Positions 9,627 to 17,532 of a stretch of DNA of 64,000 bases are shown piece by piece. The translations under genes were made by a program, and so were the position numbers. The notes under the pieces were generated by a model. The model did no database searches. It worked only from the letters and a program-made list of their open reading frames with translations, and was not told where the DNA came from. Every line of letters begins with the position of its first letter. The first letter of the stretch is position 1. The stretch comes from Bacterioplanes sp. (GTDB lineage: Bacteria; Pseudomonadota; Gammaproteobacteria; Pseudomonadales; Oceanobacteraceae), in the NCBI GenBank assembly GCA_014859445.1, contig JACUUC010000004.1, forward strand, positions 62,001 to 126,000, read 5' to 3'.

Positions 9627-10826
9627 TTACCAAGCAATGACCATATCATCGCGCTGAATGGACAAATGCTCGGCCGGTAAATCCATTTCAGCAATGACAA
9701 ATTGCGGCTGCACCTGACGAATCGTCACTTCGGTCGCCATGTCGGTCAATTCGGTTCTCGGATCCAAATCCAAATTATAAAACGTACCGGTGCGATACAC
9801 TTTAAACGTATCGCCAGGACGTATTCCTGCGCCCGCGCTGGCTTCAATGTGCAAACGGCGTCCTTGCGCTTTGACAATGCGCGCCATAAAGGGCTGACAA
9901 CGCAGTACTTCATCAATGTCATCAATCACCGTCGATAACGTACCTCGCACTTGCTCGCCATACGGTGTTTGCCAAAACTGTGGGCTGGCGAACGCGACCG
10001 TTTCTTGCCGTGCCGGTGTCCAGCGTCCTTGCGTGGCATAACTGCGCTGAAATAATAGCGCCCCACTCAAACCATCGTGAACAAACACATCCAATACAAA
10101 TTGACGATCACGCGCCTGAGGGATACCCAAACGATCACGCCACCCCGTTGGTTGCGCGCGATACGGATAACTGTCACCCACCATCGCCAAATCACGCACC
10201 ACGCCCGACACCACGTATTGCGCACCGAGCTGAGTGGCTAAGGCGACCGAGGTGGTTAAACGCTGCTGTGCAGTCTCCGTCGATGGCGCACGACGAGGGT
10301 TTTGATACACACTGATTTGCGTCGCATCCAGTGCATGCAACGCGCCACGGTTATTCAAACTGTTCACCAAAACACGCGGAAGAGCACGTTCGACATTTTG
10401 CAGCTGACCAATGGATGCTTGCATCGGCTCGGCCAAACCAAAACCCGCAACCGCAATGGCTTTGCGGTAACGTTGCGTGCTGTCAGGACACATCGACTGT
10501 GGACTCACATCGGCTCGAATCGCCACTTGGTAAACGCCCTCATGCTGTGTTTCCCACAACACTTCGACATTGCGCAACGATGCCATCGACTGCACACGCA
10601 CTCGATCTTGCTCGATCACACCCTTATCCATTAACTGCATCGAGCTGACTTGCGCACCGGCACGCAAACTGGCTTGGCGCATCGCATCCTCTAAGGCTTG
10701 CTGACGGGCATACGACACAGCCCCAACAATAGAAGCTCGACCCGTCACTTCAACGGTAATCGCCTGCACCATCACCGGTAACGACAAAACCATCATGAGA
10801 AGACTCATCAGTAATCGTTGCATCAT
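9627..10826 (-). CDS. flgT: Flagellar assembly protein FlgT
   Basis: A 399-residue secreted protein with a clear signal peptide (hydrophobic residues 5-19, cleavage after VMVQA). Three parts match FlgT: an N-terminal domain beginning EVTGRASIVG with an ARQQALEDAMRQA helix, a middle domain of alternating beta and alpha elements containing QYVVSGVVRDL, and a C-terminal SH3-like domain with GIRPGDTFKVYR. In Vibrio, FlgT forms the H ring around the flagellar basal body and is needed for stator assembly. flgP lies 27 bases upstream on the same strand and supplies the promoter. The call rests on domain order plus the flgP partner. Confidence 0.85.
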   Translation of the reverse strand: MMQRLLMSLLMMVLSLPVMVQAITVEVTGRASIVGAVSYARQQALEDAMRQASLRAGAQVSSMQLMDKGVIEQDRVRVQSMASLRNVEVLWETQHEGVYQVAIRADVSPQSMCPDSTQRYRKAIAVAGFGLAEPMQASIGQLQNVERALPRVLVNSLNNRGALHALDATQISVYQNPRRAPSTETAQQRLTTSVALATQLGAQYVVSGVVRDLAMVGDSYPYRAQPTGWRDRLGIPQARDRQFVLDVFVHDGLSGALLFQRSYATQGRWTPARQETVAFASPQFWQTPYGEQVRGTLSTVIDDIDEVLRCQPFMARIVKAQGRRLHIEASAGAGIRPGDTFKVYRTGTFYNLDLDPRTELTDMATEVTIRQVQPQFVIAEMDLPAEHLSIQRDDMVIAW

Positions 10827-10853
10827 GATCGTATTCCTCTATCGTGTCGGTGA

Positions 10854-11453
10854 TTATTCAATGAAATAAAAACCCGTATCTGGCGCCGCCGCTTCATTCT
10901 GAACGCGTTGACGTTGACTGCTCATCATGGGATTTGGCCCACCCGCGGTTAATGACGTCCGACAATCCACATTAAAGCGCTGGTTATCCGAGGTTTGTAA
11001 ACAATTACGGAAACCCTGATCGATGGTCATTTCCAGAATGGTCTCAACACTGCCATCGGGCATCACGTCGGTACTGACCACACGCGCACCGTGCATGTAC
11101 GTTTCAACGTAAGTACGGAAACGATCATTTTGTAGCACCATATCGCGCACCGTGGTCGAACCCGAGACCGACGTACCGTACACCCGCTCGGCCATCGAAC
11201 GATACGCATCCATTTTAGAGGCGCGCATGGCCAATAAACGTCGCTGCACAGCAGTTTGATTACCATCCGTACTTGGTGCACCGTAACCCACCACACGCAA
11301 CGTCATAGGGGCCACAGGATCGACTTCCTGCTGTACTGGCTTCAAATACGCGCCCGACTGCTCTAAATCGGTGTCTTGCAAATACGTACTACTGCAGCCC
11401 GATGCCATCAATACCGCCGTGCCAGCAAACGCACCAATAATCGGCCATTTCAT
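10854..11453 (-). CDS. flgP: Flagellar assembly lipoprotein FlgP (LPP20 family)
   Basis: The gene is best started at ATG 11453 (199 residues), where a GGAG ribosome site precedes the codon and the signal sequence ends in the lipobox ASGC with cysteine at residue 20; longer in-frame starts would bury it. The mature part contains the LPP20-like segment: TLRVVGYGAP, RRLLAMRASKMDAYRSMAE and VRDMVLQNDRFRTYV. FlgP is an outer-membrane lipoprotein that stabilises the flagellar outer ring or disk in Vibrio and Campylobacter. A sigma-28-like promoter lies 38 bases upstream. It forms an operon with flgT. Confidence 0.85.
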   Translation of the reverse strand: MKWPIIGAFAGTAVLMASGCSSTYLQDTDLEQSGAYLKPVQQEVDPVAPMTLRVVGYGAPSTDGNQTAVQRRLLAMRASKMDAYRSMAERVYGTSVSGSTTVRDMVLQNDRFRTYVETYMHGARVVSTDVMPDGSVETILEMTIDQGFRNCLQTSDNQRFNVDCRTSLTAGGPNPMMSSQRQRVQNEAAAPDTGFYFIE

Positions 11454-11490
11454 AATCAATCTCCAAGCAACAAGGACAAATCTGAAATGG

Positions 11491-11517
11491 CTATCGGCCA
11501 GTTCGGCAGAATATTTA
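11491..11517 (-). promoter_or_regulatory. Sigma-28 (FliA) type promoter for flgP-flgT
   Basis: Read on the minus strand, TAAA (11517-11514) is followed by exactly 15 bases and then GCCGATAG (11498-11491). This fits the flagellar sigma-28 consensus TAAA-N15-GCCGATAA with one mismatch in the last base. It sits 38 bases upstream of the flgP ATG and points into flgP, so late-class flagellar control of flgP-flgT is likely. This is sequence matching by eye, not a scored search. Confidence 0.75.
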
Positions 11518-11687
11518 ATGACAAAACGCGATTCGTCGTCCTGTTTGTCCGGTATTTTTATCGAGCTAGGAGGCTCGGTAAGAGGCAATGTTGCAAAAAA
11601 GCGCTAATATAAAGGGAACTTTTTCAACGCTGCCTTGCAATGCCGTGTTGCGTTGAACACTCATCACTCGAAGACAGGATTGCCGCC

Positions 11688-13328
11688 ATGATGAAACGCT
11701 CCTTACTCACACTTGCCATTGCCGCCGCCACTAGCCCTAGCTTAATGGCCGCACCCTTTCTACCGATGGATGCTCGTGGTTTAGCCATGGGTAACACCGG
11801 CGTAGCAAGTGCTCGCTTAGCCCACGCACCCGCTTACAACCCGTCATTGTTATCACAAGCGCGTGACAACGATGATTTCGCCATTTTATTCCCGCAAATC
11901 GGGGTAACGGTAGCCGACGAGAAAGAGCTTATTAACGAGGCGGAACTGATCAGCGATGACATTTTCCCTGCCTTCGAACGCGCCATTGATGGTGATGTCA
12001 ACTTAACCGGTTTGAATACCAGTTTGGATAACCTAAATAACGCGTTGGATGACCTGAATGATGCCATCGACGAAGTCGATGCAAGCGATATTTCTGGTAG
12101 CCTAAGCGCCCTTCAAGCAGCCAACACCAATGTCAATACGGCATTGACTGATACGCAAACCAACTTGGGGGCTCTTAACAGCTCTGTTAGTGATTTGACG
12201 CGCTCTTTAGGCGGCATTTCAGGCAGCCCATTAAGCGCACGGCTAGGCGCTGGCGGTGCCATTGCGATTCCTAGCAAGCGCTTCGCTACTGCGTTCTCCA
12301 TTCAAGGTAATGCCAATATCTCGGCTCGTGCAAACTTTAGTCGCGGCGACCTTAACTTACTCAACGCTTACCCTGAAGCGGCACTGGATTACGTAACACA
12401 GGTGACGAATACCAGTAATGCACTGACCACAGCGCTCGGCATTGTTGAAAGCGAAAGCGATCCGACCGTAAAAGCGAATCAATTGAATACGGCACTCACG
12501 AATGCCGAAACATCCTTAACAAATCTGGAAACGTACAACAACAGCGTTATTTTGGATGATGGTTCGCAATTCGATATATTTATTGAAGGTGAATTTGTTG
12601 GCGAAGACCCAAATTTAACATCAACACTACAAGTAGTCGCCGTCAGTGTGGTTGATTTTGCTGTGTCATTTTCACGTGAGTTTGACATCAAGGGCGAGAA
12701 AGTGGCCATTGGCATCACACCCAAATTACAGAAAATCTCGACGTTCCACTATGCCGACGAAATCGATAGCTTTGACGAAGTCGATAGCGACACCGTGGAA
12801 GACTCCCGAAAAGATTACAGCAGCTTCAATCTTGACATTGGTGCCTCATATCGATTCGGCGAAAGTGACAAATGGATGGTGGGTGTTGTAGGCAAAAATT
12901 TGCTAGGCGGCGATTACGATTATGCGGATGTGTGGGTCACACCTAAAAACAGTGATGGCATAGCGACTGGCGTACCTTATCGCCTAAAAGGTGGCACCGT
13001 ATCACTGGCCCCTCAATTCCGCGCAGGGGTTGCCTACAACGGTGATTGGACCAGTGTGGCTTTTGACCTCGACTTGGTCGAAAACGATTCGGTGGCGTTT
13101 GAAAGTGCCACCCAATACGCCGCCATTGGTGCCGAGTTTGATGTCTTCCGTTCGCTGCAACTGCGCGTGGGTTATCGCACCAACTTGAGCGCCAGCGATC
13201 AAAGCGTGGTATCGGCCGGTATCGGTATATCACCGTTCGGCTTGCACATCGATATCGCCGCCATGGTGAATCCCAGCGATGTTGAAAAAGAAGCCGGTAT
13301 CGCGCTGGAAACCGGTTTTTACTTCTAA
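11688..13328 (+). CDS. TraF-like outer-membrane protein (conjugal transfer TraF family, TraF_2)
   Basis: The protein has 546 residues when started at ATG 11688, which follows an AGGA element and gives a signal peptide ending SPSLMA. The mature N-terminus (FLPMDARGLAMGNTGVASA, then APAYNPSLL) is typical of the FadL/TraF_2 superfamily of outer-membrane barrels often named conjugal transfer protein TraF although no conjugation genes are nearby. Residues about 100-190 are an extended coiled-coil-like section of heptad Leu, Ala, Asn and Asp repeats. The C-terminal part alternates short beta strands and ends GFYF, as expected for a barrel. Function is unknown; I would not infer conjugation. A strong terminator follows. 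Confidence 0.7.
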   Translation: MMKRSLLTLAIAAATSPSLMAAPFLPMDARGLAMGNTGVASARLAHAPAYNPSLLSQARDNDDFAILFPQIGVTVADEKELINEAELISDDIFPAFERAIDGDVNLTGLNTSLDNLNNALDDLNDAIDEVDASDISGSLSALQAANTNVNTALTDTQTNLGALNSSVSDLTRSLGGISGSPLSARLGAGGAIAIPSKRFATAFSIQGNANISARANFSRGDLNLLNAYPEAALDYVTQVTNTSNALTTALGIVESESDPTVKANQLNTALTNAETSLTNLETYNNSVILDDGSQFDIFIEGEFVGEDPNLTSTLQVVAVSVVDFAVSFSREFDIKGEKVAIGITPKLQKISTFHYADEIDSFDEVDSDTVEDSRKDYSSFNLDIGASYRFGESDKWMVGVVGKNLLGGDYDYADVWVTPKNSDGIATGVPYRLKGGTVSLAPQFRAGVAYNGDWTSVAFDLDLVENDSVAFESATQYAAIGAEFDVFRSLQLRVGYRTNLSASDQSVVSAGIGISPFGLHIDIAAMVNPSDVEKEAGIALETGFYF

Positions 13329-13361
13329 TTCGACCGCTTAGTCAAAACGCCTTACACTCAA

Positions 13362-13392
13362 CGCCATACCAGTACGGTATGGCGTTTTTTTT
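13362..13392 (+). terminator. Rho-independent terminator after the TraF-like gene
   Basis: The stem CGCCATACC (13362-13370) pairs perfectly with GGTATGGCG (13376-13384) across a 5-base loop, followed by eight T residues (13385-13392). It separates the TraF-like gene from cca. Confidence 0.93.
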
Positions 13393-13419
13393 GGCGACGG
13401 AAAGAGGAAAACAAGCAAC

Positions 13420-14655
13420 ATGCAAACGTATCTCGTCGGTGGTGCCGTTCGTGATCGATTACTGGGCCGAACCGCACACGATCACGATTGGGTGGTGGTC
13501 GGTGCGACCCCAGCAACCATGTTGGCGCTTGGCTACGAACAAGTGGGCGCAGATTTTCCTGTTTTTTTACACCCCAAAACCCACGAAGAATACGCCCTAG
13601 CACGCACCGAGCGTAAGCAAGGGCACGGTTATCAGGGATTTGTCGTGGCGTTTGATGCCAGCGTGACCCTTGAACAAGACTTGCTGCGCCGTGACCTCAC
13701 CATCAATGCCATGGCGATGAGCGACGACGGCACTCTGGTCGACCCCTACGGTGGTCGCGCAGACCTTGAGCAACGTGTTTTACGCCATGTTTCCCCCGCC
13801 TTCAGTGAAGACCCATTACGGGTATTGCGCGTGGCGCGATTTGCTGCCCGTTTTGCGCCATTGGGATTTACCATTGCCGATGAAACACTCACCTTAATGA
13901 CGAACATGAGCCAGCAAGGTGACCTCGATCACCTTGTTGCCGAACGCGTCTGGCAAGAAACACAACGCGCCTTGGGTGAAGATCACGCCGATGTCTATTT
14001 CGATGTTTTGCATCGCTGTGGCGCTTTAGCGGTTTGGTTTCCTGAATTACAGGCGTTGTTTGGCGTGCCACAACCGGAACAACATCACCCCGAAATTGAT
14101 TGTGGCCTTCACGCCTTACTCAGTTTGCGTGCTGCGTGCTTAGTCAGCAACGATGTATCGGTGCGCTGGGCAGCACTGGTGCATGATTTAGGCAAAGGAT
14201 TAACCCCAAAAGACCACTGGCCACGTCATATTGGTCATGAAAAACGGGGATTAAAACCGCTAAAGCAGCTGGCTCAGCGCTTAAAAGTTCCGAAAGAGGC
14301 GCAGCAACTGGCACTGCTGGCCAGCGAATTTCACACGCACGTTCATCGTGCCTTCGAATTGCGCGGAGAAACGCTGCTCAATCTATTGAATAAATTGGAC
14401 GTGTGGCGCAAACCAGAACGGTTAGAACAGTTTTTGCAGGTATGTGAAGCCGACAGTCATGGACGAACAGGGTTAGAACAAGCACCCTACCCGCAAGCCG
14501 ATTATGTGCGCCAAGCGTACCAGCAAGCACTGACAATCGATGCCAAAATGATGATTGCAGAGGGTTTTCAAGGTGCCGCCATTCGCCATGCACTGGATCA
14601 AGCGCGTGCCAAACATTTACAGAACTGGCGCAACCATAGGCAAACAGAGCGATAA
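13420..14655 (+). CDS. cca: Multifunctional CCA protein (tRNA nucleotidyltransferase with HD domain)
   Basis: A 411-residue class II CCA-adding enzyme. The N-terminal LVGGAVRDRLLG helix and the DHDW metal-binding pair (near residue 22) form the nucleotidyltransferase core, and the RRDLTINAMA motif near 88 is intact. A C-terminal HD domain carries ALVHDLGKG near residue 250, giving the extra phosphatase and phosphodiesterase activities of the gammaproteobacterial long form. It adds or repairs the 3' CCA of tRNAs. Its last 39 bases overlap the end of folK on the other strand. Confidence 0.95.
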   Translation: MQTYLVGGAVRDRLLGRTAHDHDWVVVGATPATMLALGYEQVGADFPVFLHPKTHEEYALARTERKQGHGYQGFVVAFDASVTLEQDLLRRDLTINAMAMSDDGTLVDPYGGRADLEQRVLRHVSPAFSEDPLRVLRVARFAARFAPLGFTIADETLTLMTNMSQQGDLDHLVAERVWQETQRALGEDHADVYFDVLHRCGALAVWFPELQALFGVPQPEQHHPEIDCGLHALLSLRAACLVSNDVSVRWAALVHDLGKGLTPKDHWPRHIGHEKRGLKPLKQLAQRLKVPKEAQQLALLASEFHTHVHRAFELRGETLLNLLNKLDVWRKPERLEQFLQVCEADSHGRTGLEQAPYPQADYVRQAYQQALTIDAKMMIAEGFQGAAIRHALDQARAKHLQNWRNHRQTER

Positions 14656-15111
14656 TGGTTGATGCGAAAGCGCAGGCCAATCCTCTATTAATGGTTGTTT
14701 ACGCAAGGGACAGATCGCATCCGGGGCGATGTCCAGCAGGGGTTTTAACACAAACGCACATTGCCAAATATCCGGTCGAGGCAGCACCATACCTGGCCAC
14801 TCACCTACTCGTTGATCAAACAACAAAATATCAATATCCAGCGCACGAGATGAGTATTTTTCTGCCTGAGCCGGACGACCAAACTCCGTTTCGAGCACTT
14901 TGAGTTGTTGATACAAGGACTCGACATCGCAATCGACCTGCACCGCAATGACGAGATTAATGAAATCGGGACCATCAAACCCCAACGCGGGCGAGGCATA
15001 CCATGGCGATTCGGCCAACACGATAAAATCGCGCCGCAAACGCTGCAAACCCAGTGTTAAATTGCGCTCCGGCTCAATATTCGAACCCAGCCCCAAATAC
15101 ACCAAAGCCAT
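14617..15111 (-). CDS. folK: 2-amino-4-hydroxy-6-hydroxymethyldihydropteridine pyrophosphokinase
   Basis: A 164-residue HPPK. YLGLGSNIEPERNL opens the protein, and the signature SSRALDIDILLFD (near residue 90) contains the magnesium-binding DxD. The enzyme transfers pyrophosphate from ATP to the pterin in folate synthesis. It follows folB, whose stop overlaps the folK ATG by one base (TGATG), so two consecutive folate steps are coupled. The 3' end overlaps cca by 39 bases in the opposite orientation. Confidence 0.94.
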   Translation of the reverse strand: MALVYLGLGSNIEPERNLTLGLQRLRRDFIVLAESPWYASPALGFDGPDFINLVIAVQVDCDVESLYQQLKVLETEFGRPAQAEKYSSRALDIDILLFDQRVGEWPGMVLPRPDIWQCAFVLKPLLDIAPDAICPLRKQPLIEDWPALSHQPLSLCLPMVAPVL

Positions 15112-15482
15112 CAGCGCCGACTCATTAGCGGCGCATCGCCCCGCTCGATATACAACCCCACGGCACGTGCTTGTGGCACGACGGCAGGCTTAGTCACACG
15201 AATGGAAATCCACGGCATACCAAATTCCTGCCGTAGCTGTTCCGCCAAACGCTCCAACAACGATTCCAACAACTGAAAATGCTGTTCACGCACAAAACGT
15301 TCAACAAACTCCGTCACGGCTTGGTAATTCAACGCATGCACTAAGTCGTCGGTGGCGGCGGCCATGCGAATATCCCAAGCCATCGCCAAATCAAAAATCA
15401 ATGGCTGATGAACCTGTTTTTCCCAATCGAAGACACCAATGATGGCGTCGACTTGCAGGCCATCAATAAACACCTTATCCAT
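15111..15482 (-). CDS. folB: Dihydroneopterin aldolase
   Basis: A 123-residue protein started at ATG 15482 ([10 protein letters not shown]), the standard FolB N-terminus; the longer in-frame start lies inside tsa[12 protein letters not shown] near residue 12 and the [13 protein letters not shown] helix with its catalytic glutamate region are typical, and [14 protein letters not shown] near the end matches the family. It cleaves dihydroneopterin in folate biosynthesis. It overlaps the tsaD end by 8 bases and the folK start by one. Confidence 0.93.
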   Translation of the reverse strand: MDKVFIDGLQVDAIIGVFDWEKQVHQPLIFDLAMAWDIRMAAATDDLVHALNYQAVTEFVERFVREQHFQLLESLLERLAEQLRQEFGMPWISIRVTKPAVVPQARAVGLYIERGDAPLMSRR

Positions 15483-16524
15483 GAACCGACTCCATCGGTT
15501 CGATGGCCGCCAGAGAGTCCATGGGCCAACGCGGCACCGCCGCCACGGCCAAGGGTTCGCACTCACCGGCTAACAGCCGCTGAGTACCCGCGTAAGCGAT
15601 CATGGCACCATTGTCTGTACATAACTCAGGGCGCGGATAAAACACCTGTCCACCCAAACCTTCGACCGCCGCTTTCAATTTGCTACGCAGCTCACGGTTC
15701 GCACCAACGCCACCGGCAATGATCAGTCGCGTTAAACCCGTCTGTTGCAATGCCCGCTTGCACTTAATGACCAAGGTATCCACCACCGCTTGCTGAAAAC
15801 CGGCGGCAATGTCCGCTTGATCTTGCTTCGCCAAAACGCCGTCGTTTGCACACGCTAAAATGGTGGTGCGGGTGGCCGTTTTCAGACCACTGAAACTGAA
15901 ATCCAATCCAGGGCGATCGGTCATGGGGCGAGGAAAACGGAAACGCTGCGCATCGCCCTGCTCTGCCAGTCGCGCCAAATACGGCCCACCCGGATACGGC
16001 AGCCCCATCATTTTGGCCGCTTTATCAAAGGCCTCACCAGCGGCATCGTCGATGGATTCACCCAACAAGGTATAACGTCCGATACCATCCACTTGTACCA
16101 GTTGTGTATGGCCACCTGAGACCAGCAAGGCAACAAAGGGAAATTCCGGCGCGTCGGCTTCCAGCATCGGGGCCAGCAAATGCCCTTCCATATGATGCAC
16201 ACCAATGGCTGGAATATCGAGAGCCCATGCCAAACTGCGCCCTAAACACGCGCCAACCAGTAAAGCGCCAACTAAGCCTGGACCACGGGTAAATGCCACG
16301 CCATCCAGATCGGCGAGCGTCATATTGGCATCCGCCAACACCTCTTTAATCAGCGGCACCGCTTTGCGAATGTGATCGCGTGACGCCAATTCCGGCACCA
16401 CACCACCGTACTCGGCGTGCACCGCAATTTGCGAATAAATACGATGCGCCAACAAACCTTGTTCGCTGTCGTACACGGCGATTCCTGTTTCATCGCACGA
16501 CGTTTCCAGCCCTAACACCCGCAT
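15475..16524 (-). CDS. tsaD: tRNA N6-adenosine threonylcarbamoyltransferase TsaD
   Basis: A 349-residue protein started at ATG 16524 ([13 protein letters not shown]), the invariant N-terminus of the family; an upstream in-frame ATG would add seven residues. The metal-binding HMEGH motif lies near residue 110, and [23 protein letters not shown] and [12 protein letters not shown] are the other hallmarks of the ASKHA-type fold. With TsaB and TsaE it transfers threonylcarbamoyl to A37 of ANN-decoding tRNAs. It diverges from rpsU, a classic gammaproteobacterial arrangement, and heads a folB-folK operon here. Confidence 0.96.
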   Translation of the reverse strand: MRVLGLETSCDETGIAVYDSEQGLLAHRIYSQIAVHAEYGGVVPELASRDHIRKAVPLIKEVLADANMTLADLDGVAFTRGPGLVGALLVGACLGRSLAWALDIPAIGVHHMEGHLLAPMLEADAPEFPFVALLVSGGHTQLVQVDGIGRYTLLGESIDDAAGEAFDKAAKMMGLPYPGGPYLARLAEQGDAQRFRFPRPMTDRPGLDFSFSGLKTATRTTILACANDGVLAKQDQADIAAGFQQAVVDTLVIKCKRALQQTGLTRLIIAGGVGANRELRSKLKAAVEGLGGQVFYPRPELCTDNGAMIAYAGTQRLLAGECEPLAVAAVPRWPMDSLAAIEPMESVHG

Positions 16525-16592
16525 AACAGACCCCGAAAATGGCAAGGACGGCCATGATACTGCCCAAAGAGTGTAAAATCTATGCGGAGGTT

Positions 16593-16621
16593 TTGCATTC
16601 CCGCCGTAAAGGCATTAGAAT
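16593..16621 (+). promoter_or_regulatory. Sigma-70-like promoter upstream of rpsU
   Basis: TTGCAT (16593-16598) and TAGAAT (16616-16621) are separated by 17 bases. The -10 matches the consensus at five of six positions and the -35 at three. It would start a leader of about 60 nt before the rpsU ATG at 16688. In that leader GGGG (16637-16640) can pair either with CCCC at 16626-16629 or with CCCC at 16651-16654. Confidence 0.5.
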
Positions 16622-16687
16622 GCCGCCCCTCTAACTGGGGTAGTGGTTTGCCCCGTAATCAAATCCGTTAAATACGTAGGTGATTGG

Positions 16688-16903
16688 ATGCCAGCTGTAA
16701 AAATTAAAGAAAACGAACCATTTGACGTAGCATTGCGTCGTTTCAAGCGCTCTTGCGAAAAAGCCGGTGTACTGTCAGAAGTACGTCGTCGCGAACACTA
16801 CGAGAAGCCAACTTGGATCCGCAAGCGCAAAGCAGCCGCCGCTGTTAAGCGTCACTTGAAAAAAGTACAGCGCGAACAGCGCAAAATGGTTCGTTTGTAC
16901 TAA
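16688..16903 (+). CDS. rpsU: 30S ribosomal protein S21
   Basis: 71 residues from ATG 16688 ([13 protein letters not shown]), the conserved S21 start, preceded by AGGTGA; the 15-residue longer version is not real. The protein is highly basic with the [16 protein letters not shown] stretch. S21 binds the 30S platform and helps translation initiation. It is first in an rpsU-yqeY-dnaG-rpoD array, a variant of the macromolecular synthesis operon. Confidence 0.97.
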   Translation: MPAVKIKENEPFDVALRRFKRSCEKAGVLSEVRRREHYEKPTWIRKRKAAAAVKRHLKKVQREQRKMVRLY

Positions 16904-16944
16904 TCAGTACACATTTGTATTCAGAATAACGAAAAGGTAACGAT

Positions 16945-17403
16945 ATGAGCGCTCTGGTTTCCAGCATTAAAGAAGCCGTCAAAGAGGCAATGCGTGCCAA
17001 AGACAAGCCCCGTTTGAATGCGCTGCGACTGATCACAGCCGAATTCAAACGCGTAGAAGTGGATGAGCGAATCGACATCGATGACGCTCGCGCTCTGGCC
17101 ATTCTGGATAAAATGACGAAACAACGTCGTGACTCGATCAGCCAATATGCGGCCGCGGGTCGTGATGATCTGGTTGAAGTAGAGCAATACGAAATTGACG
17201 TATTGCAAGCCTTCTTACCAGAAGCCTTAAGCGAAGAAGAGTTGGCCCAACTGGTGGCTGATGCTATTGCACAATCCGGTGCTGCAGGTATGCAGGACAT
17301 GGGTAACGTTATGGGCATCCTAAAACCACAGGTGCAAGGTCGTGCCGATATGGCACAGATCAGTCAACTGGTGAAGTCGCAACTGGCAAATCGTAACGCC
17401 TAA
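16945..17403 (+). CDS. GatB/YqeY domain-containing protein
   Basis: A 152-residue, Glu/Lys-rich helical protein of the YqeY family, resembling the C-terminal tRNA-binding tail of GatB. KEAMRAKDKPRLNALRLI near the start and QAFLPEALSEEEL in the middle are typical, as is the C-terminal DMGNVMGILKPQVQGRAD motif. An AAGG site precedes ATG 16945. Its cellular role is not established; in many gammaproteobacteria it sits between rpsU and dnaG, as here, 41 bases after rpsU. Confidence 0.9.
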   Translation: MSALVSSIKEAVKEAMRAKDKPRLNALRLITAEFKRVEVDERIDIDDARALAILDKMTKQRRDSISQYAAAGRDDLVEVEQYEIDVLQAFLPEALSEEELAQLVADAIAQSGAAGMQDMGNVMGILKPQVQGRADMAQISQLVKSQLANRNA

Positions 17404-17440
17404 GCGAATACGATCTGCCTGGCTTTTTTCGATCGGCTAC

Positions 17441-17474
17441 AAAGCGCCGCCAGTTCACTGGCGGCGCTTTTGTC
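17441..17474 (+). terminator. Strong hairpin between yqeY and dnaG
   Basis: A perfect 14-bp stem (17441-17454 with 17457-17470) with a two-base loop is followed by only a short T run. It sits between yqeY and dnaG. By analogy with the known partial terminator ahead of dnaG in the Escherichia coli operon it probably lowers primase expression relative to S21; complete termination is doubtful given the weak T tract. Confidence 0.75.
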
Positions 17475-17532
17475 GTTACTTGCAGAAACGCATAGCACAT
17501 TCCTATTTGAGCACGTTGCCAAGAGACAGACT

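Noticed and set aside
11688..13328. Evidence of a conjugative element because of a TraF-like product
   Set aside because: No other transfer, relaxase or mobile genes are present; TraF_2 barrels are common chromosomal proteins.
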